A stretch of DNA of 64,000 bases from Isoetes taiwanensis (GCA_021234155.1 JAJEKV010000052.1:5127606-5191605), one strand, 5' to 3'. Shown: positions 50,901 through 63,799, numbered from the stretch's first letter. Notes: generated by a model from the letters alone, not told the origin. Numbers and translations are program-made.

Positions 50901-52180
50901 TATTGGTTTAGGGCTGATTGTTGTCAGTATCTCCCAATTCTAGACATTTAAATGCTGCATTGATGGATTGTCATTTCGTTGCAGTACTCGCAAGGTTTAG
51001 TATGGTTGAAACAAATAATATTGAGCAAAAGAAGTTGTGCCATATCTTTCTTTGTAATGTTTATTATGGGCTAACCGCATCAAATGCCTCAAAGTAGGGT
51101 CGAGACACAGAAGTGGCCTCATCTGCAGTGAACTCTATATGGTTGGACTCGTTCCTGGCTGGAGCATAGCTCTGCAGCTTCGAGATCGGTAGGTTACCAC
51201 CTGCAAAAGCTCGCGAACGCCATCACTCAACAAGGCAAAGGCCTCCATGCAGAAGCCCATGAGCAATTGCAGCGGTGCATGCATGAATTGGCAACGCAAC
51301 AACAATTCAGTGAGGAGCTAGCTCTGGATTGGGGAAGAGGAACCACTACACACCACGTGTCCGCACCCAAGAGGTACTTGCAGCGTCAGCGGGACCCAGC
51401 TTCTTTATGCACCACCAAACGTCCCATGCCACCACTTCCTAACGCAGAGCCACAACTTACCTTTATAGCAACCAAACAATACATATTGCGCCGGGCGTGT
51501 TATTAAATCGAGCTTTACGCAAATTTGAAGGCGGAGAAACCACAATGTGGTGATATGTGGGTGGCCCAGAGGAAGGAGGACCTCGTGTGGCTCTAGATGC
51601 GTCCTGCCAGCTGCGAATGGCGTTACTGCACCACTATACATTACAGCGCCAAGCTGCCATGGTATCCTAAGCGTCAGGACCCCACCTCGGGTAGTCACAT
51701 TCCGCGATCACGGGGAAGTAGCGAGTGAAGCATTGCATCACATTGCGAGAACGGCGGTAGAAGGGGACTGCCACGTATGTGAGCAGACCTGACCCCGGCA
51801 TAACAAGAAGGCTAGGCATGGGTTGGCCAAAGTTAAAAGTGTCTACAAGCGGTGAGGAGCTATAGGATGAGTGAGGGCAAGATGCAAATCTCGGGCCGCA
51901 AAATGCTACTACAGATACTCACGAACCCTCCAAACGACTCGACCATGCCTGCACCTTTACGCTTGCTACAACCACATGCCGCTCTAGTTATCTCACCTTC
52001 GGCATGCGTCTCATCTTTTGCTTCCACTTCTACCATCCTACTTACTGCTGCTTCCAGCAGATTTGCATTTGCGGCCTGCACAACAAATAGGAATTGTGCC
52101 TGCATGGCCTCTTGGGGTATGGGGCTTCCCATGGCAGAAAGGAGATAGTCTCCAACTACATTTAGGCGTAGACATGGATC
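50901..52180. other. Unassigned sequence
   Basis: Relatively GC-rich frames at 51267-51506, 51547-51792 and overlapping frames on both strands at 51852-52263 show no known motif. Overlapping open frames on both strands suggest composition, not coding. Confidence 0.25.
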
Positions 52181-52389
52181 TCATCTTCCTCATGGAAACA
52201 GCCGGAGCATGCGGGACAGGATACGGAGCTTGCAGGGACACCACCACTCTCAATCTTCAATGATTTACTTGCAGGAAAGCGGGGGTTGGGGAGTTGCACC
52301 GCTACTACCGAGCCTTGCTTTGATCAATCCTTGTTCAAGATGGACGTACACAGTGGTACTGCAATGGGCGGTGGTCATCCTCAAACAGA

Positions 52390-52560
52390 GTACTTGGCGG
52401 GGAAAGCGGGGGGAGGGATCTAGTGTGGTGGACTATGTCTTTGGTGCACAGCGAGCAGGATGTACGTAATAGTCAAGCACTTCTAGGTGGAGACAACTAA
52501 TAGGGATTAAGAGATTAGAGCTTTCGGACCACCTACCACTTTACTTGCGGTGGCTTGGCG
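52390..52560 (+). pseudogene. LINE endonuclease end fragment
   Basis: The frame reads GEGSSVVDYVFGAQRAGC, and after a frame change LELSDHLPLYLRW. The pair (GsSviDYvl ... SDHlPl) is the conserved last part of the endonuclease domain in many LINEs, including the catalytic SDH. It belongs to a different copy than the LINE RT start at 50.7 kb, since the order is reversed. Confidence 0.65.
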
Positions 52561-52734
52561 GTTGTGCGAACTGCGGTCGACAACCTCTCACATACCGGTT
52601 GCTAGATTATGAATATCACGAGGGCTTATGCCGGATGCTGCCGGGCAAACTGGCGGGGAATTTTTGCGTTACCCTACACTAGAGCGGATAGGCTAGTTAA
52701 TTGGCGTACTTAAATTTATTTGTAGAAGGTGCTA

Positions 52735-54240
52735 CTTCTGGAAGAAGCGCCCAAGCGGACCTCCAAGACCACAACCTTCCCACATGTCCGGTGGTTTGAT
52801 GTATGATATTGGCTAGTGATATGTGGCCGGTATAAAAATACACCACCAGAAAAACGTGGCATTTAATTGATATGTGATTTTGTGGTAGGTAGACCAACTT
52901 TCCATGACTCAGGATCTTTGTAATTCTCCTTGGTAAACTTCACATGAGGATGATGATCTTATAGCCTTGAGGCGAATAGGAAGTCTGAAGTCATAACACA
53001 TCGTTTGTGTTACGGTGTGGATTTCCAGCGAGTGGCATCGATTAGGTTTTCAAAAAAGAGGCTATACCGCGGTTCATAAGCCCATGTTTGAGACAATTTG
53101 GTGATTTGGCTGCTCACGCATAAGCATTTGCGAGGAGGAAAGGGAAGCTTTGAAGCGAAAAATTGCTATAGAGGGAGCGAAATAAATTGGATTAAATCCA
53201 AGTTGAGAAAATGGTGAATTCTACTAAAAACCCCAGGTGCAATTTGATCTAGCGAATCCATAACCTGATGAGATTTGTGATCAATTTTTGTTCGTTCTCT
53301 TCCTTAACTTCCTCTGCCCTTTCTAGGTCCAAGTAAATCGATTGTTGTCGTTTTCATGTTATTCGGACAGTCCGCAATCGCTTTTCTCCTATGTTATATC
53401 ATTCTTGTGTTATATCATTGTGAATCTTTAGAAGATTGTGAAATGTGATAGCCAATTTAGATCCCATGTTGCATAGCCTTATGGACTTAAAGCTATAGCG
53501 TAAAACACTATATAGAGCATAATTATTGCTATAAATCAAAAATTCAGAAAGGGATCATTATCTAAACATATATAATTCTGTTATAAATATGCCTTTGGAA
53601 TATTCTTAGTTGATGCTTGCTCCAAAAATTGTACGGAGGTTTAGAAAAATAGAGGTTTTAAAAAGGTAAGAAAAAATGGTAGAAAAAACCCTGCATTACG
53701 GAGGCCTCTTCTTTGAATAAATTTAATCAGTACATGGACATCTCTCATCTAAAATGATATCCTTTACGCAATTTTGTGACACTACTATTGAAGTGTTACA
53801 TCCAAATACTAAACACATGGGTTTAAAGGATGTTATTGATATTTTGTTTATTTTGCTTCATTGATGTCTGAATCAGCCTTTACTTTTATATCTGAAATAC
53901 CTTTACAATAAGATTCCAACTATTATATATGTAGCAATTGTTGAATTGTTGCACTAGCATTGCAAGAGTTGGGAGCTAAAAACATATGTGTTAATTCCTG
54001 CACTTGAAAATTTGATATTAGTAATGATATTATCTTAAAGAGAACATACTAGTCATTACGCATTGTAAATGCTGCCACTCCAATGTTGAACTTGGCTTTG
54101 AGTCATAATGTGAATAATGCATATGCAAATCATGGACACCTGTAAGTTTTCCAACATATATGCTCAAAAGTAACCTCGTGGTCTAATGGAATTTGTGATC
54201 AAATAGATGAATATGAATGAGCAATAACTAAGAACCTTGA
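52735..54240. repeat. Tandem duplication B, copy 1
   Basis: This matches 54285-55790 in direct orientation over its whole length. Landmarks are the block with ggtttgatgtatgatattgg (52792 and about 54340), the block cataacctgatgagattt (53261 and about 54799), and the end block ccaacatatatgctcaaa (54150 and about 55728). No conserved domain is visible. It is not related to tandem repeat A by eye. Confidence 0.85.
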
Positions 54241-54284
54241 GATAAGAGCGGTGATTGGCGTGCCCAGAGTATTTGTGGAAAGGT

Positions 54285-55790
54285 GCTTTTGGAGCTGCTG
54301 GCGGACCTCAAGGCCACAACCTTCCCACATAATCAGTGGTTTGATGTATGATATTGGCTAGTGACATGTGGACGTAGAAAAATGCACCACTGAAAGAAAC
54401 GACAACCCAATTGATATATTGATTTTTATTAGCTTTCGGATCCTTTATGGTATCCGCATTAGCAAACATAATGATCCTTTAAATTACCCACTGAAAGCTG
54501 GATAGGAAGATGCGAGGCCGAAGTCATAACAATGTTTGAGTTCCTTTGTGGTTCAATGCGAGTAGCATCGATTGGATTTTCCAAAAGAGGCTGGCATCAG
54601 CTGATTCATAAGCCCATGTTGCATTTTGGACAATTTGGTACTGCTCATATTTGCAGAGGAAAGGCTTGAGGCGATTACAGTGTCTTCTTTGCGGAAACCC
54701 TTTGTAAGAGGGCAGAGAAATACTAGTGGATTAAATCCAAGTTGAGAAATTGGTGGATTTCTACTAAAAACCCCAGCTGCAATTTTATCTAGCGAACACA
54801 TAACCTGATGAGATTTGAGCTCAATTTTTGTAACAACGAAGGTGGAAAGGTTTCTTCATTTTAGTTTTCCATGCTCTTCCTTAACTTCCCCTGCCCTTTC
54901 TAGGTCCAACTAAATCGATTGTTGTCGTTTTCATGTTATTCGGACAGTCCGCAATCGCTTTTCTCCTGTGTTATATCGTTCTTGTATTATATCATTGTGA
55001 ATCTTTAGAAGATTGTGAAATGTGGTAGCCAATTTAGATCCCATGTTGCATAGCCTTATGGACTTTGCCTAATAGCATGCATGCTATATAGAGCATAATT
55101 GATGCTATAAATCAGAAATTCAGAAAGGGATCATTATCTAAACATATATAATTCTGTTAGAAATATGCCTTTGGAATATTCTTAATTGATGCTTGCTCCA
55201 AAAAGTGACGCGAGGAGGTTTACGAGGAAAAATAGGAGTTAAAAAGGGGTGCGAAAAACCTGCGTGCGGAGGCGATTTCTTTGAATAAATTTAATGGTTA
55301 TTGAACTCCCTGCATCCAAGGAAATGATATCCTTTCGGCAATTTTGTGACACTATAACTATTGAGCTGTTTCATCCAAATACTAAGCACATTGGTTCAAA
55401 GGATGTTAGCATTTGATATTTCTGTTTTATTTTGCTTCATTGATGTGCGAATATGGCCTTTACTTTGCATACGAAATACCTTTACAATAAGATACCAACT
55501 ATTGTATATGTAGCAATTGTTGAATTGTTGCACTAGCATTGCAGGAATTGGGAGCTAAAAACATATATGTTAATTCCTGCACTTGAAAATTTGATATTAG
55601 TAATGATATTATGTTAAAGAGAACATACTAGTCATTACAGGCTATATCTTTTACCCTCAAATGTTGAACTTGGCTTTGAGTCATAATGTGAATAATGCAT
55701 ATGCAAATCATGGACACCTGTAAGTTTTCCAACATATATGCTCAAACATAGCCTCGTGATCTAATGGAATTTGTGATCAAAGAGGGCTAC
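54285..55790. repeat. Tandem duplication B, copy 2
   Basis: The second copy has an offset growing from about 1540 to 1578 bases along the unit because of small insertions. A minus-strand frame of 82 codons at 54801-54553 (includes SKMQHGLMNQLM) is open only in this copy; the same region in copy 1 is interrupted. That frame is not recognised. The two copies are separated by only about 45 bases of unrelated sequence. Confidence 0.85.
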
Positions 55791-56132
55791 AATTAAAATG
55801 GCATTTTTCCATAAATTTGTCTAAATGTTAATTATCATACAACCATGTTCTTTTAAGGTCTTCTAAAACACATAGGGACTTTTGAGGTGAATCTCGAATT
55901 TTGAATTCCATTCTGAGGCCACTCTGAGCATCATGGTTTGAGATCCATTTGGAGAATAATATTGAATCACGCCCCATAATGATAAGACCCTTAAGGCCAA
56001 GAAGGGCATTTTACATCAAATTCACAGTTTCAGAAGTAGTGATCTATAATGTTCAACATCCAAAATAAATTCACCTAACTTTCTTGGAAAAGTGCATTAG
56101 AAAAGAAAAATTTTCGCGGCAATAAATTTCTT
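55791..56132. other. Unassigned AT-rich sequence
   Basis: Nothing recognised between the tandem duplication and the first Helitron end. Confidence 0.3.
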
Positions 56133-56137
56133 GTATA

Positions 56138-56166
56138 CTAGTAACAGTGCCCAGCGTTGCTGGGCA
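56138..56166 (-). mobile_element. Helitron 3' terminus, outer
   Basis: On the minus strand: a perfect hairpin with arms TGCCCAGC and GCTGGGCA (plus 56148-56166), then 6 nt, then CTAG (plus 56138-56141) and a T outside. Helitron 3' ends in plants have exactly this form: short GC hairpin, a few bases, CTRR, inserted before T. The element body lies to the right. Confidence 0.7.
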
Positions 56167-56232
56167 TTCGTTGGAAGTTTGTAAATGTTTTTATTGCAAT
56201 AAGAAATGTGCGCAGTAAGCTTTTATCTTATA

Positions 56233-56261
56233 CTAGTAATGGTGCCCAGCGTTGCTGGGCA
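56233..56261 (-). mobile_element. Helitron 3' terminus, inner
   Basis: This is a second end of the same type only 95 bases to the right: identical hairpin arms at 56243-56261, a 6-nt gap, CTAG at 56233-56236, T outside. Spacing and sequence are almost the same as the outer one, so the ends are a tandem duplicate or one element inserted at the end of another. Confidence 0.7.
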
Positions 56262-56539
56262 TAAGTTGGTTGTATGTTGACTTCTTAAAAACTCTTGTAT
56301 GAGCGTCATCTGCCAACAAATGTTGGAACATTATGAGGCGGTTAATGCATTGCTATGATCATTAAGTTACCTACAAAGTTCTACGAAAATTGATGTGTAT
56401 AGTTTGAATCTTTAGGTATTACATATTTCATACATATTTTATAAACCTCATATGCAAATTGTGACCAACGGTTAGGGTTTGAGATGTATGAAATGGGATA
56501 CACATAAGGATGTATGTGGGAAATGGGATACAATATGTG

Positions 56540-57130
56540 AAATGGAGTGCGGACAAGTGATTTCTTTGTTCTTAATTATGAGTATACCACGGAATATTCA
56601 TGTATTAGTATTATGTGTTCTATGCTCTGTATTGATTTGCATCTTGATATGCGAGCAACAAGAACATCAAGAGAGACATTCTCCAAAAAAGAGGACCCCT
56701 TAGCTTCCTAACCCGTGAGAGACTTTAATCCGGCTTCTTGTAGTTTGATCTTGTAGTTGGTGATGGCAATGCAACTAAGGCTAAAATCGATTATATAAAA
56801 GAGAGAAATTTTGGATCTTGATTAATCATAATTCTAGTCTTTGCCTTCAGTAGGGATGATAACCTATGGCATTGATATATTGGCCTATGAATACGCCATT
56901 TCGGATGTTATATAATAAGCGGCGTTTCTATGTCCTTACCAAGAGTTAAGAGCATTAGCAAGAAGCATACAAGATGAATGGCTTAAATCTTATGATTGGT
57001 GTAAAGAGTTACATGCCTTTGCATAGGACAAGTTTCTAAAGGGACAAGTTAGGTCCATTGAATTAAGCCTTGAGGATGCAGGCGTGGGGCAAAATACCAT
57101 CGAGGATTGTGGTAGGTATGTTGAAAGAAC
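56540..57130. repeat. Helitron-internal repeat R, copy in element Y
   Basis: This matches 62515-63107 in direct orientation over about 590 bases, from ttctttgttcttaattat through ggggcaaaatacca to ttgaaagaacta. Non-coding by inspection. It is located about 300 bases inside the Helitron 3' ends. Confidence 0.85.
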
Positions 57131-60100
57131 TAAGGGAGGTGCACGGTATTGGAGCGAGGCCGCATTACAGCGATCAAAAGGCTCCATGCGTGACTCATGT
57201 TTTTCTTGCCAAGTGAAGAGCGGCTCTTGGTTCTTAGGGTTAACCGTGAAACCTAATGGCTTACCTTTGTCGTTGATGAAGCTATGAGTGGATCTCATAG
57301 GCGCGCACCATCATGCAACACTACGAGCGGCTAGTTGCATGCATGAATCTGGATTGGATGTTGATGGCACACACACAACGCCCACACTATTTTCTCTTTA
57401 CATTTTCATTTGAATCAAGCGTCCAAAGGCATGTATCCTCCACATTTCATGTATTTGAAATTTCCATGAGTACTTGAGGCAGCAAATATGGCGCCATTTT
57501 TATGAAGTTTACGGAAAGAGTTTTCAATTTTGAATGTAAATGCGTGTGCTTCTTTGAGGACCCTTCATTTTGGCGGGTCCTCAAGGTGCGATTACATGGC
57601 ATGATCCACCTTGAGGAGCTTACTTGGAATCATACTACCATTCGCCATGGAATTCTATGTTATGGTTCTTAGTTCTTTAATGCGAACTTGTCTTGGTCTG
57701 TGAATTTGCCTTTGCCTTCCTTCGCACATTTCTGTTGTTTCCAAGATGCAATTAAGGGGAAAAGAACAACACTGCTGTGGATCCTCAGTCAAAAGCTCCT
57801 GCATTTTTTAAAAATGTACCCTTAATCCACAGCATCACTTATTCTCAGCTATTTCCTATTGTAATTCACGCCAGTGGAAAGAGGATTGAAAGTATGGCTA
57901 GAGTTCACTGGAGGCATGAAAACAAGTAGAAAGATCTTTGTTAATCCGGTTCCGAAGATGGGATCATGAGTCCTAAGAAAGGCGAGCAAATACTTTGGGG
58001 TTCCTCTAACTACTTTAAGAAGATGGATTATGGGTGGGGTGGGATGGAAAAATGGATCCAGCAGTGCGTGGCTAAGAAAGAGGGGATGAGGTTCTTCAAT
58101 GGTGTTTCCAAATGGTAGATGAGGAGGGTAGGGGTGTGACATTTCGCGGGGCTTAGGGAGAAGGTATAAAATGTGTATCAGCAGACCAAAAGCGCCTAAA
58201 GATGATGATCTTCAGGGTAAAAATAGTGGAGAGGATTCGAAGCATAGGCACCCAACATTGGCTCTTAGAGAGAGGCTTTAGATAATGTTGAAGTTCAAAA
58301 TTAAAGGCTATGAATTCTAGCAATTTACAGTTCTGAGAAATTCTACACTTGGGAAGTTGTACAAGGACTTCCAATCTAGAGGCCTCGAATTTGGAATCTT
58401 GGAGTAGAGGCAGGGGCATACAAGCGGTAGGGCTGGGATGAAGATCTTAGCACCAAGGGTGCTAAGGTCATTCATGAGGCATCCCACAAAAGCAGTGGCT
58501 GGCCGTGCCCAGAAGTTGTGCTTAAAGTCTTTGTTTAGGGTGGTGCCTGCCCTCACATCTTTAAGGGCAGAGGCTAAGCAATGCTTAGATCTTGTAGCTG
58601 GGTTGCGGTGGGGCACCGCTGTGTACCGAGGGCATGGATGACTGGCTCATTCACATTGTGGCGGCTGGGCTTGTTTCCGAAATGTTCTGGGCAGACCAAG
58701 CAAGGGAGGATTTCCGCCGCGGTTTGGCGTCGTCCATGGGGGCATGCGCAGGGGTGCGGCCAGCATACAAAGTGATGCTTCATATTTTGCTGCTGCTCCG
58801 CGCATACAAATTACGCCACTAGATGTGGCTGCTTTTTAGGCAATTCAAGGCCAAATTCAAGGATAACGAGGGCGGTATATGCACACTCCTTGATAGTGGT
58901 AAGCCAACAAGGAAGATATAGCAGCACTTCGTCTCAATTCAATTACTAGTTCTCTTACTCTTGAAAATATTGAGCTGGTTTACTTAAGGCAGGTATTTGT
59001 CCTTTCAATGATAAAGAATTTTATTTCTACGGACCCTTTAGGCGATAACATGGATTTGTAGTGAGGACAATAATGAAGGCTGATGTTAATGGAGATGAAA
59101 ATGTCTTACCAAATGGTTTTGGAAGAACTTACTGAATCATTAAGCTATGGTAGTATCTGGTTTTGAGGTGCCCTAAGCTCCAGCCTGATTCACGAAGAGA
59201 TTTCAATCCCATAAGCTCCTCTACAATTCAATCTTGCTCCCATTTAATTTGTGCGATTTGCTCCCATCACGATTCTGCCATAGCTCAAAAGCTTCCCATT
59301 CACTCTGACAAAAGAAGTAAGCTACTTGTGGGACACACGCAAGGCAAGCTTTTTGTCGCCGAATCAAATGGTACTTAGCAAGAATTGAGCAAGAAAGAAA
59401 AGCTAAGGATCTTTGCTAGAGAGGAAAGAAGCTAGATGAGGAAGGAAAGGTTGCAATTGGGAAGAGAAAAAGGCAAAGGTGGATGCAAAGAAATTTTGAC
59501 GTACATTTGGGAGGCAGAAAAAGAAACTTGCTTGATTAGCCTTTATGAGAAGAGTCCACCACAAATTTCAGGGGCAGCATACTTTGAAGAGATAATGGTA
59601 AGTGCACTATTTGGAGAGGAAAAAAGCTTCTATTGCTCAGGCCTTTAGAGCTAGAGCCAGAAGAGGTTAGATAAGCTAAGAGGAAGGGCAACCAGTGCAG
59701 GTGCAGCCTGCTACATACCAACCCGTTGTGTCAACCCTCTTTTGTTGGCAGGTAGGTGTAATTGATGATGTAGTTGTAGAGCATGATGTAGTTGATGAAC
59801 AAGAGGTAGAGAACAATAATTTGAGGCAAGATTTCATGCGGGACAGCAAGATCAAATTGAATTTGATGTTGGGTGCATTGGATTTCACCCGCCCATGAAG
59901 ACACTCTTGCATATATTTCTTGGGATGAAAGATGCGAAGAAGAAGCAAAAGTTGGGCAACCCTAAAGCATAATCCCATAGGAATTTGGGATGAGAATCTA
60001 CGAAAGATATGGTACGCAGTTGATTTATCATAGTAGGTATGACGGAGCAATCAATAATACATGTGTAATTCGGGGTTAGAGTACACTTGATGAATTTGGT

Positions 60101-60993
60101 CGAGCCTCAATGAGGGCTAAGAGATGTGATGATTTATGGGGCATGAAATTTGAGCAACTATGAAAGCTTAGGAATGTAGAGGCTTTGTTTTATAGTTTAG
60201 CTTTCAATTTAGCTTTCGGTTTACATGATCCTGCTTGGTAGATTTACCGTCGGTGTACTTGCTCTCTTGTTAAATCATGCTCAGCTTAGATCTTACGGGT
60301 GGAATGATTTGAAGTCTGATCTAAATTACCTATCATTTTGGTAATCAACCCTCTTGATTTGTTTTACCTTGTAGAGGCAGATTTTGCGCGGCATGCTCTT
60401 GGAGCTTTTTTTTTTTTACGTAGTAATCCACTGAAAGGTGGATTTGATCTGTTCTTTGGTTGCGGCTAGGGAGGGATGGTGAAATGGTTGTAGCCATTGG
60501 CTATAGAGTTCAAAGTCGCCCATCACCATTATGTGTTTGTGTGGATGCATACCTATATTATTTGTCTTTAGATATACCATTGAGATTTTATGTGGCCACT
60601 GTATGAGATCCATGCTGATCCATGTTGTGTCCGGGGACCATACCAATTGTTGGGTGCAAAGTTTGGATCACGAGGTTGTACCATTTGAGGGCACAGATTA
60701 TGGACTACTCTGCAGGTGCAAAATTTGTGCCATTGGAGTTCCCTACATATTTCCATATGTGGACACAGCTCCACCGACACCAGATTAATAGTGCCATATT
60801 GGGCGGGTGTGCAAACTAAAGAGGCCAAAGGCACACTGGCAAATTACATAGAGCCAGTGCTTCAGTTTTATTTTGCTGTTTTTCCTCATTGGGTATGTGG
60901 GGTTACGGAGCACGGTGATGCATTGCTTTGCTGGTGTTTATATGTGAACAAGGCCATTTTCTCTTAAGTGCTTTAAAACCGGGCACCCTTTCA
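57131..60993. mobile_element. About 3.9 kb present in one Helitron copy and absent in the other
   Basis: In element X, repeat R runs directly into repeat S (gaactacctacggccatgc at 63100-63119). In element Y, R ends at 57130 and S starts at about 60993 (cttacctacagcctgcatg), so the intervening 3.86 kb is extra, or was lost from X. Inside are short frames without recognised domains (for example 58438-58641 and 59695-59898) and a poly-T run at 60408-60417. The poly-T run may mark the 3' end of a minus-strand retroposed piece with a 76-codon frame at 60646-60416. Gene-fragment capture by the Helitron is one explanation; a nested retroelement is another. Confidence 0.6.
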
Positions 60994-61112
60994 CTTACCT
61001 ACAGCCTGCATGCAGAAATGATATGAAATTACAAAAGTTCGGATAGCCTTATCCTACAAGCCTAATGGGAAGCATACATTCTTTTTAATGCATACACGGC
61101 GCCTCTGGGCAA
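60993..61112. repeat. Helitron-internal repeat S, copy in element Y
   Basis: This matches 63105-63235, with shared words gatagccttat, ggaagcat, cattctttttaat and gcgcctct in the same order. Confidence 0.7.
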
Positions 61113-61950
61113 AAAGTATTTAAAGGCAACTCAATCCTTAGGAAACAAGATGTGTCGAGAGAAAAAAAATAAGCAAATAATTGTCCTGCACTTGATTGCC
61201 GTTTTGCATCACGAATGCAAACGCATCCCGTGCAAGAAGCAATATAAACCACAAGAAGCGCTCACGTACACCAGATTTTAGCAACATCTCTAGAGCTCTT
61301 GCGGAGCCTAATCACAGAACAAAAACTCTTAAAAGGCCGGCGAAAGAAAGCCTTCCTCAGTGATTCTCACGAAGCGATGGGGCCATTTCTTGCCTTAGAG
61401 CTTGCTCAAAGCTTTTAATTCTCCTCGCCAGGAAACCTGCACCAGAGTTTGGTGGAATGGAAGTTCGGGTTCAACTTGAGCTGCTAGAAAACACGAGAGG
61501 AGATGCAGCCATCAGAGGAGATGGCGGCAAAGCGAGGAGGAGAGAAGCGCCCTTAAGCGGAGCCTAATGTCGTATAAATTTAACGGAAAATTGCTATAAT
61601 TCAATCCCCTAGTCATTACTTATCATGTTAAAGCCTTGAAAACTGCTCAAAAGTGTCAGTTTGCTGGGAGTTGCATGTATAGAAAGCAGAAGATGTGTCT
61701 TTGCCACCATGAGCTGAATCACCTCCCATCATGGGTTCGATTTTCTTTCTATTTATTGTGTTTGTTATTGTTATGGTTTAATTTGTACATTGTGTATAAT
61801 TTTGCCTTTGTGTTTTGCAACATATTCTGCAAGTGTGGAGTAAGTGTGGTAGGCGATGGTTGTAAATGTGATCCACGTGCTTGCCCCTACCCTCAAAAGG
61901 CTGCTCACAGCTAGCCACCAAACATCCATACATTGTGAAAATCACGAAAA
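61113..61950. other. Element Y, part without a match in element X
   Basis: Lies between repeats S and T of element Y. The corresponding interval in X is shorter (about 420 bases) and not clearly similar. The plus frame 61636-61914 (hydrophobic stretch with several Cys) is not recognised. Confidence 0.3.
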
Positions 61951-62000
61951 TGTATGACATATATAGGGATCTCTTAGATAGGTTGTATGGTCTTCTCTTG
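61951..62000 (-). repeat. Repeat T in element Y, possible Helitron 5' end
   Basis: About 45 bases (tgacatatatagggatctctta and flank) match 63661-63707. On the minus strand the copy in X reads TCTCTATATATG, similar in style to plant Helitron 5' ends that begin TC followed by an AT-rich stretch. Y has one substitution in this word. Confidence 0.35.
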
Positions 62001-62514
62001 TTTTCATCCTTCTTATCGCTCATTCCTTCTTATCGCTCATTCCTGGTCATTGATCACTCTAATATTCCTTCTATTATTCCTCATAGATCATTCTCGACCG
62101 TTCATTGACTCCATGATGGGGTCAAACTCCAATTTCCGTCACGATAAGATTTATAAACCATTGGCATGAGTCAACATCTGGTGGGCTCGAGAAACAATGA
62201 TGCGAGAAAAGGGGACTTGAACCCAAAAGGAAGCGGGGCAGATCATATTGCACATTACATAATATGCTTCAAAGTATGCTTATAGCACACATGTACATAC
62301 TTTTTAAAGGATGAACAGTTATATGCACTACATGACCATCTTCATATGTAAATTATTTAACCTTGGCGATGAAACTTATTATGCTTTATGTACATTATCA
62401 AATGCAGGTGGTACTCCAAGCTTGGCAATCCATATAAAATTAACATTGTAGGTAATTTCATGTGATTAGTTCTTCTGCAAGGTTCCCATCAAAGGGAAGG
62501 CGGATCTCTAATGC

Positions 62515-63107
62515 GGACGGTGATTTTCTTTGTTCTTAATTATCATTATACGCGAATATTCATGTATTGGTATGGTTCTATACTCTGTATTGATTTGCAT
62601 CTTGATATGCGAATGAAGAGGCAAGAATATCAAGAAATTTCTCCAAAAAGAGAGGACCTCTTAACTTCCCTAACTAGCGAGGAGACTTTAATCCATCAGT
62701 TTCTTGCCATTTTGATCTTGGATTGGTGCCAATCTGACTAAGAAGACAAATCGATTTTATAAAAAGAGGAAGGTCGGATCTTTATTAATCATAACTCTAG
62801 CCTTCTTGGTGGTGAGGATGATAACTTTTGTAGCATTGATATATTGCAGCCTCGAATCCCAGCCATTTCAGGCGTTATGTAATAAGCTTTAGCGTTTCTA
62901 TAGTACGCGAAGTTAAAACGGTAGCAAAAAGCATACAAGATGAATGAAACTTAAATCTTATGATTGGTGTAAAGTTTGCCCTTTACATAGGACAGTTTCC
63001 AAAGGACAAACCCGAGGGTCCATTGGGGGTACATTAAGCGAGGATTACGGAACCGTGGGGCAAAATACCATGAGGTTAGCGTGAAATTCATGCGTTGAAA
63101 GAACTAC
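62515..63107. repeat. Helitron-internal repeat R, copy in element X
   Basis: The second copy of R, offset about 5.98 kb from the first. Similarity ends at about 62515 on the left, where the 3' hairpin would be expected about 300 bases further out. No hairpin is found, so X is truncated at its 3' side. Confidence 0.85.
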
Positions 63108-63707
63108 CTACGGCCATGCAAAATGATGTGAAATAACAACATTAGGACACAAAAGTTCAAGATAGCCTTATTCCTACAAACTGTAAAGGAAGCATGCATT
63201 CTTTTTAATATACTTTTCGCGCCTCTGAATCTGAACTCAAGCACGTACCTTCATATACTTATACGCCAAAGGCGGGTCCTGAAATTCCTTCAAAAGCTCC
63301 TAGATTGACTCTGCCCCTTACCTCCAAGCTTGAAGAAGCGGAATTCAGGCCAAGATTCTCCACTTGCCGTAACATGGTGCTTCAATTAAACCCGGTTGGA
63401 TGTAAGCTCCAGCTCCATCTCCATGGTTACATAACCACAGTCCCCTTTCGGCCCCTGCTAAAAAGAAATTTCAAAGCCAAAACCAAACCATAGAGGCGGC
63501 CTTGACAAAATACGATTAAACACTTTTAAGCTACCCGAAAGTGTCAACAAGTACTTGCATTTCCCACACTTGGCTTCCCTTTTGCCACCTTATCTTATTG
63601 AATACTAGCATAAACTTTACCTTTCTCCAAGTAAAGTTTCAAAATAGTTGAAAATGTGGAAAATGACATATATAGAGATCTCTTATATAGGAAACATATG
63701 GTCTTAT
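63108..63707. repeat. Repeats S and T of element X with short spacer
   Basis: S (63108-63235) follows R without a gap. T is at 63661-63707. The minus-strand order T, S, R is the same as in element Y. The frame 63305-63493 between them is not recognised. Confidence 0.55.
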
Positions 63708-63799
63708 TGGAAAAATACAAAAGAAATGCCTTGGCTAACTAGCATAAACTTTATATACATTATTTTGCTTGGCTATAAGCGATTATTAGTCAAGTAGAA

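Noticed and set aside
51405..52263. Open frames on both strands at 51.4-52.3 kb
   Set aside because: Mutually overlapping frames on both strands without motifs, in a GC-richer stretch where stops are rarer.
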